This document shows positions 60,357 through 64,000 of a stretch of DNA of 64,000 bases, piece by piece (position 1 is the stretch's first letter; each line of letters begins with the position of its first letter). The stretch covers positions 101,546,591 to 101,610,590 of the forward strand of contig CM073890.1 of the NCBI GenBank assembly GCA_037176705.1, given 5' to 3'. Under the pieces are notes generated by a model. That model saw only the letters and a program-made list of their open reading frames with translations, had not been told where the DNA came from and ran no database searches. Made by a program: the position numbers and the translations under genes. The stretch comes from Molossus alvarezi (Eukaryota; Chordata; Mammalia; Chiroptera; Molossidae).

Positions 60357-60789
60357 TTTTAAAATTAATTTATTTATTTTTGTTACAGATGTTTCTCCTT
60401 TTTCCCCCACTGATTCCCCCTCCCCTCCCCTCCCAACCCTGTCCCCACCTTTGTTGTTCATATCTATTGTTCATACATACATGCATATAAGTTCTGTGGT
60501 TTATCTCTCCCCCCCACCTCCTCTTCTGGGGATTGTCAGTCTGTACCCCACTTCCACGTCTCTGGGACTACCCCGTTCCTCAGACTGTTATGTTCATTAT
60601 ATTCCACAAATAAGTGAGATCATGTGATATTTGTCTTTCTCTGCTTGGCTTGTTTCACTCAGGATAATACTCTCCAGGTTCCTCCATGTCGTCTCAAAGG
60701 ATAAGAGATCTTTCTTTCTTACAGCTGCATAGTACTCCATTGTGTATATGTACCACATCTTTTTTATCCATTCGTCTACTGATGGACAA
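60357..60789 (-). mobile_element. Bat-type L1 3' end nested in old L1, 15-bp TSD
   Basis: Minus-strand L1: T-rich tail at left, C-rich stretch (reverse of the G-rich 3' UTR), 'aagtgagatcatgtgatatt', 'actccattgtgtatatgtac' and 'ttatccattcgtctactgat'. Perfect TSD atttccttcttcttt at 60342-60356 and 60790-60804, inside the older L1. Confidence 0.93.
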
Positions 60790-61013
60790 ATTTCCTTCTT
60801 CTTTAAAGTGGCATAATATTCCATTGTATCTATATTGATATCACTACATTTTCTTTGTAAATTAATAAGTTAGTAGACACAAGTTTTTCATACCTTGGCT
60901 ATTGTGAATAATGCTGTTATGAATGTGGGAGTACAGGTATCTCTTCAAGATAATGGTTTTATTCCTTTGAATACATACCCCAAAGTAGCATTGCTGGATT
61001 AGATCATAGTTCT

Positions 61014-61262
61014 TTTTTAAATTTTTTTATTGAATTTATTGTTGGTGACATTGGTTAATAAATTTTGTAGGTTTCAGGTGTAAAATTCTATAATATATCA
61101 TCTCTATATTGAACTGTGTGTTCACTATCCAAAGGCAAGTCTCCTTCCATCACCATTTATTCTCCTTTACCCTCTTCTCTCTTCCTTCTCCCTGCTTTCC
61201 CTCTGGTAACACCAGACTGTTGTCTGTGTCTATGAGTTTTGTTGTTGTTTTTTTTTCTTTGC
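61014..61262 (-). mobile_element. L1 3' end nested in old L1, 9-bp TSD
   Basis: 'ggtgacattggttaataaat', 'tttgtaggtttcaggtgtaa', 'gtgtgttcactatccaaagg' and 'cagactgttgtctgtgtcta' are the reverse of the '..aaccaatgtcaccccaataaa' L1 3' UTR lineage. TSD catagttct at 61005-61013 and 61263-61271. Confidence 0.88.
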
Positions 61263-61488
61263 CATAGTTCTATCTTTAATTTTTTGAGGAATCTCCATTC
61301 TCTTTTCCACAGCAGCTGTATCACTTGATATCCCTATTAAACGTTAGTTTACAGGGTCCCCTTCCCTCTACATCCTCACGAGTATTTTTTATATCTTGTC
61401 TTTTTTATAATAGGTATCTATACCAGTGTGAGATGATATCTCATTGTGGTTTTGAATTGCATCTCCCTGATGATTGTGATGTTGAGTA

Positions 61489-61742
61489 AACATTTTTTTT
61501 TATTATTGTTTATTTTTAATTTTTAAAATCCTCACCCGAGAACACTCTTGCATTTATCTTCAGACAGAGCCAGAGGGAGAGAGGGAGGAAGACAAAGAAA
61601 GAAACATCAAGATATCGACTGGTTGTCTCCCACACCACCCCAACCAGGGCTGGGGACAAACTGCAACCAAGGTACGTGCCCTCAGTGGGAACCGAACCCA
61701 GGACTCTCTGGTCTGCTAACTGCTGAACCAAACCATCCAGGG
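61489..61742 (-). mobile_element. VES-type SINE, downstream member of a tandem pair
   Basis: Minus-strand copy: 'atcctcacccgagaacactc', GA-rich body, 'gggaaccgaacccaggactc' and head end 'accaaaccatccagggc'. Its 5' end abuts the A-tail of the neighbouring VES (61743-61988). A shared TSD ttgagta at 61482-61488 and 61989-61995 encloses both. Confidence 0.92.
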
Positions 61743-61988
61743 CTTTTTTTTTTTATTCTCACCTGAGGACACCTTTGCATTTATTTTCAGATAGAGCAGG
61801 AGGGCAAGAGGGAGGAAGAGAGAGAGAGAGACATCAATGTGAGAGAGATACATTGGCCACCACCCACATGACCCCAACTGAGGCCAGGACAAACTACAGC
61901 TGAGGTACGTGCCCTCAGCAGGAACTGAACCCGGGACTCTCCAGTCCATGGGATGACGCTCCAACCCCTGAGCCAAACTGGCCAGGGC
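61743..61988 (-). mobile_element. VES-type SINE, upstream member of a tandem pair
   Basis: Minus-strand copy: T-run (A-tail) 61743-61754, 'attctcacctgaggacacct', 'gacatcaatgtgagagagat', 'gaactgaacccgggactctc' and head end 'gccaaactggccagggc'. It differs in many bases from its partner, so this is not a recent local duplication. Confidence 0.93.
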
Positions 61989-62206
61989 TTGAGTACCTTT
62001 TCAAGTACCTGTTGGTGATTTATGTGCCTTATTTGGGAAAATGTCTTCAGGAATTTTGTCGATTTTTAATTTTTTGTTTGTTTGTTTTTAGCTAATCAGT
62101 TGTATATTTTGCATATTAATTACTCTTGTATATTTTGCACATTGACCCCCCCTCATTAAATATGTAGTTTTCAAATATTTTCTTCAATTGTATTGGTTGC
62201 ATTTTT

Positions 62207-62433
62207 TTAAATTTTTACCCGAGGACATTTTTCCATTTTTTGTTCAGATAGAGTGGGAGGGGAAGAGAGAGAAACATTGACGTTAAAGGAACACATTGAG
62301 TGGCTGCCAACTGCATGACCCAATCAGGGCTGGGGACAAACTACAACCGAGGTACGTGCCCTTAGCGGGAACCAAACCCAGGTCTCCCTGGACCGCAGAC
62401 CGACACTAACCGCTGAGCCAAACCATCCAGAGC
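62207..62433 (-). mobile_element. VES-type SINE with long TSD
   Basis: Minus-strand copy: 'tttttacccgaggacatttt', 'gatagagtgggaggggaaga', 'cttagcgggaaccaaaccca' and head end 'ccaaaccatccagagc'. TSD tattggttgcattttt at 62191-62206 and tattggttacattttt at 62434-62449 (one mismatch), within the old L1. Confidence 0.94.
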
Positions 62434-62449
62434 TATTGGTTACATTTTT

Positions 62450-62955
62450 GAAATTAAACATAAACATTATTTTTAAAAAGAGATTTTAGGTTTCAAAATT
62501 AACCCCTGGTGTAATACCAAGATTTGTTTCAATTTATATAAGATTCTTTCATTCATTAATTTAATATTTGATTTACCCTAAGCTATATTCAGACTTAAAA
62601 CACTACAGAAATCTTCAGTATTTTCATGTTAATATTATTTCACATAGGTTGGCTTTTGGAGACCTAAACACTTCCATACTGTTAGGATTCCTGGGGTTAC
62701 TGAAAATTCTTACATTCCTACTTCATCTCTTCGGCATAAAAACTTATTTAGGTGCTAGTCATAATGTAGTACCAATTTTCTTAGTTCTTTTTTTTATGGT
62801 CTAAGTGAGAGTTGAGAAGTAGTTGGTTTTGTCTGTGATTTTCTTGTAGACTTCTGATTGTCTCCTTGTTGACATCTTTTTTTTTATTATCTTTGTAATC
62901 CCACTTTATGACAATGTGTATTGGAAATTCCAGCAGTAACTCATCTGTTTTATTA
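62450..62955. other. AT-rich DNA, nothing recognised
   Basis: A 78-codon plus frame (62568-62804) includes hydrophobic stretches but no recognised domain. Confidence 0.4.
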
Positions 62956-63230
62956 TTAATGATATACTATGTACCAGAAAGGAACCTCGCCCAGGAAGTA
63001 CCATGATTAGTGCAGCAATAGATATGACCCTTGCCCTCTGGAAACTTAAAATCTAACAAGGAAAACAAGCAGGAAGAGAATGAACAAATATGTGCAATAA
63101 TAGGAAAAAATACAAGACAAACACAATGTGAGCATGTAATGGTGGTATCTAACTGAGTTTGGGGGCAGGATCAGGGAAGATTCCCTGTAAGAAAAGATAT
63201 CTGATATGCACAGTCATGTCTTTTAAATGC
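62956..63230 (+). mobile_element. Ancient mammalian repeat, class unsure
   Basis: 'atactatgtaccagaaagga', 'tgacccttgccctctggaaa' and 'ggatcagggaagattccctg' recall the old-mammal repeat 'ctactatgtgccaggcac..ccctgccctcatggagctt..cagggaaggcttcctg'. Confidence 0.5.
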
Positions 63231-64000
63231 TCATATGCATATGAACAAAATTTGAAGTAGAATTTGAATGACCTCTTCTTCTAGAGAATGTTTGAAGTGT
63301 TGATTGATTCCCAAGAGAAAGTTTTCTGTTAAAATACTCTGAAAAAATAAGATACTGATTTGCAATTTTATAATAACTTTATTCAGTGATGACATTTTTC
63401 ATTTGCACATAATCCATGATGTGAACCATATGTGCACTGTTTCCCAGCTTTAATGACCTGTTAGCCCAGCTCTTCCCTAATTGTTGATGAGTGGTAGGAG
63501 CTTTTAAGCAGACTTGAGGACCCTTGATTCATGTGGTCATTACCTTACAGAAAATACCTGACCGATGGGTCATTATTGCTGTTATTGTCCAGAAAATTTA
63601 AATGATTGACGAATAAATTGCTCAGTAAATTCTTTTCCAATTCAAAATAGATATTTAATAATAAGTAAATTGCAGATAATATTTTAGCTCCATATTTTAA
63701 TTTTATAGTGTCTACATTTATAATGACATTACATGCTCTATATTATTTTACAATTTTAAAAGTGAAACATTGTAACAGAAGAATTTTCAAGTAATTTTTC
63801 ACATATTCATTTGGCAAGTCAAAGCAGGACATCAGATTCAATTATTCAAATGCCTTTAGTCTTGGAGAATCTTATGGCAGGTATACAGGAAAAAGAAAAG
63901 AAGATTTAACATGAAATATTGACATGTTTTGGTAACTGAGAAAAATTGCTTTATTTATTTATTTTTTGCCAATTCAAATTTTCATTAGAATTTAATGAAA
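63231..64000. other. AT-rich DNA, nothing recognised
   Basis: No repeat, RNA gene or listed open frame up to the window end. Confidence 0.4.

Larger units (their letters stand above)
59926..62450 (-). mobile_element. Old L1 with four later insertion events
   Basis: Pieces between the younger insertions are collinear with the reverse strand of an old L1: 3' UTR at about 59930-60340, then 'ggctattgtgaataatgctg', 'gcattgctggattagatcat', 'ttttttgaggaatctccatt', 'gtgtgagatgatatctcatt', 'tttgaattgcatctccctga', 'gtacctgttggtgatttatg' and 'ttttcaaatattttcttcaa'. No intact frame remains. Inserts: L1 60357-60789, L1 61014-61262, a VES pair 61489-61988 and a VES 62207-62433. Confidence 0.85.

Noticed and set aside
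962..62433. tRNA genes at the A/B-box motifs
   Set aside because: Each motif pair belongs to a VES SINE head with CT body, tail and often a TSD; none has a cloverleaf with an intact acceptor stem by eye.

Overview
The window reads as nuclear DNA from a bat of the Yangochiroptera. The main evidence is 21 copies of the VES-type tRNA-derived SINE: a head beginning CCCTGGCC/CTGG, pol III A- and B-box-like motifs, a CT-rich body and an A-rich tail, many flanked by target-site duplications (TSDs). LINE-1 3' ends and short Tc1/mariner-type inverted-repeat elements agree with this. Base composition is AT-rich with long unremarkable stretches, as in an intron or gene-poor mammalian DNA. No Helitron, piggyBac or young hAT ends were seen, so the exact bat family is left open.

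No protein-coding gene, rRNA, tRNA, CRISPR array or bacterial-type system could be supported. The longest open frame (181 codons, minus strand, 13734-14279) has no recognisable domain. Many other open frames simply lie in SINE, L1 or microsatellite DNA.

Layout. 1-14 kb: eight VES copies, an MLT1-like remnant (1.3-1.6 kb), L2 (2.8-3.1 kb), a MIR joined to a CpG-rich patch (4.1-4.5 kb) and a bat-type L1 3' end (6.0-6.4 kb). 14-21 kb: a TG microsatellite, MIRs, a GC-rich patch, one VES, a MaLR remnant and a 17-unit minisatellite with a 31-bp period, followed by a CpG-rich unassigned segment. 21-34 kb: an L1 tail, VES copies, two related small mariner-like MITEs (26.8 and 32.7 kb), a CpG-rich 310-bp MITE with perfect 23-bp inverted ends (27.1 kb), and an L1 insertion with a 17-bp TSD, an inverted 5' end and a VES nested inside (30.86-31.40 kb). 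34-47 kb: an old L1 (35.4-36.2 kb), two MaLR-like LTRs, an unnamed LTR-like repeat, hAT-Charlie-like relics and MIRs. 47-64 kb: nine more VES copies, L1 fragments, several microsatellites, and an old minus-strand L1 (59.9-62.45 kb) that received at least four later insertions.

The biology visible here is retrotransposition: L1 copies supply the machinery that VES SINEs borrow, and the nesting and TSDs allow a relative order of events. I found no convincing undescribed system. The items most worth a second look are the twin-primed L1, the CpG-rich MITE, the nested L1 stack, the head-only SINE and the minisatellite.
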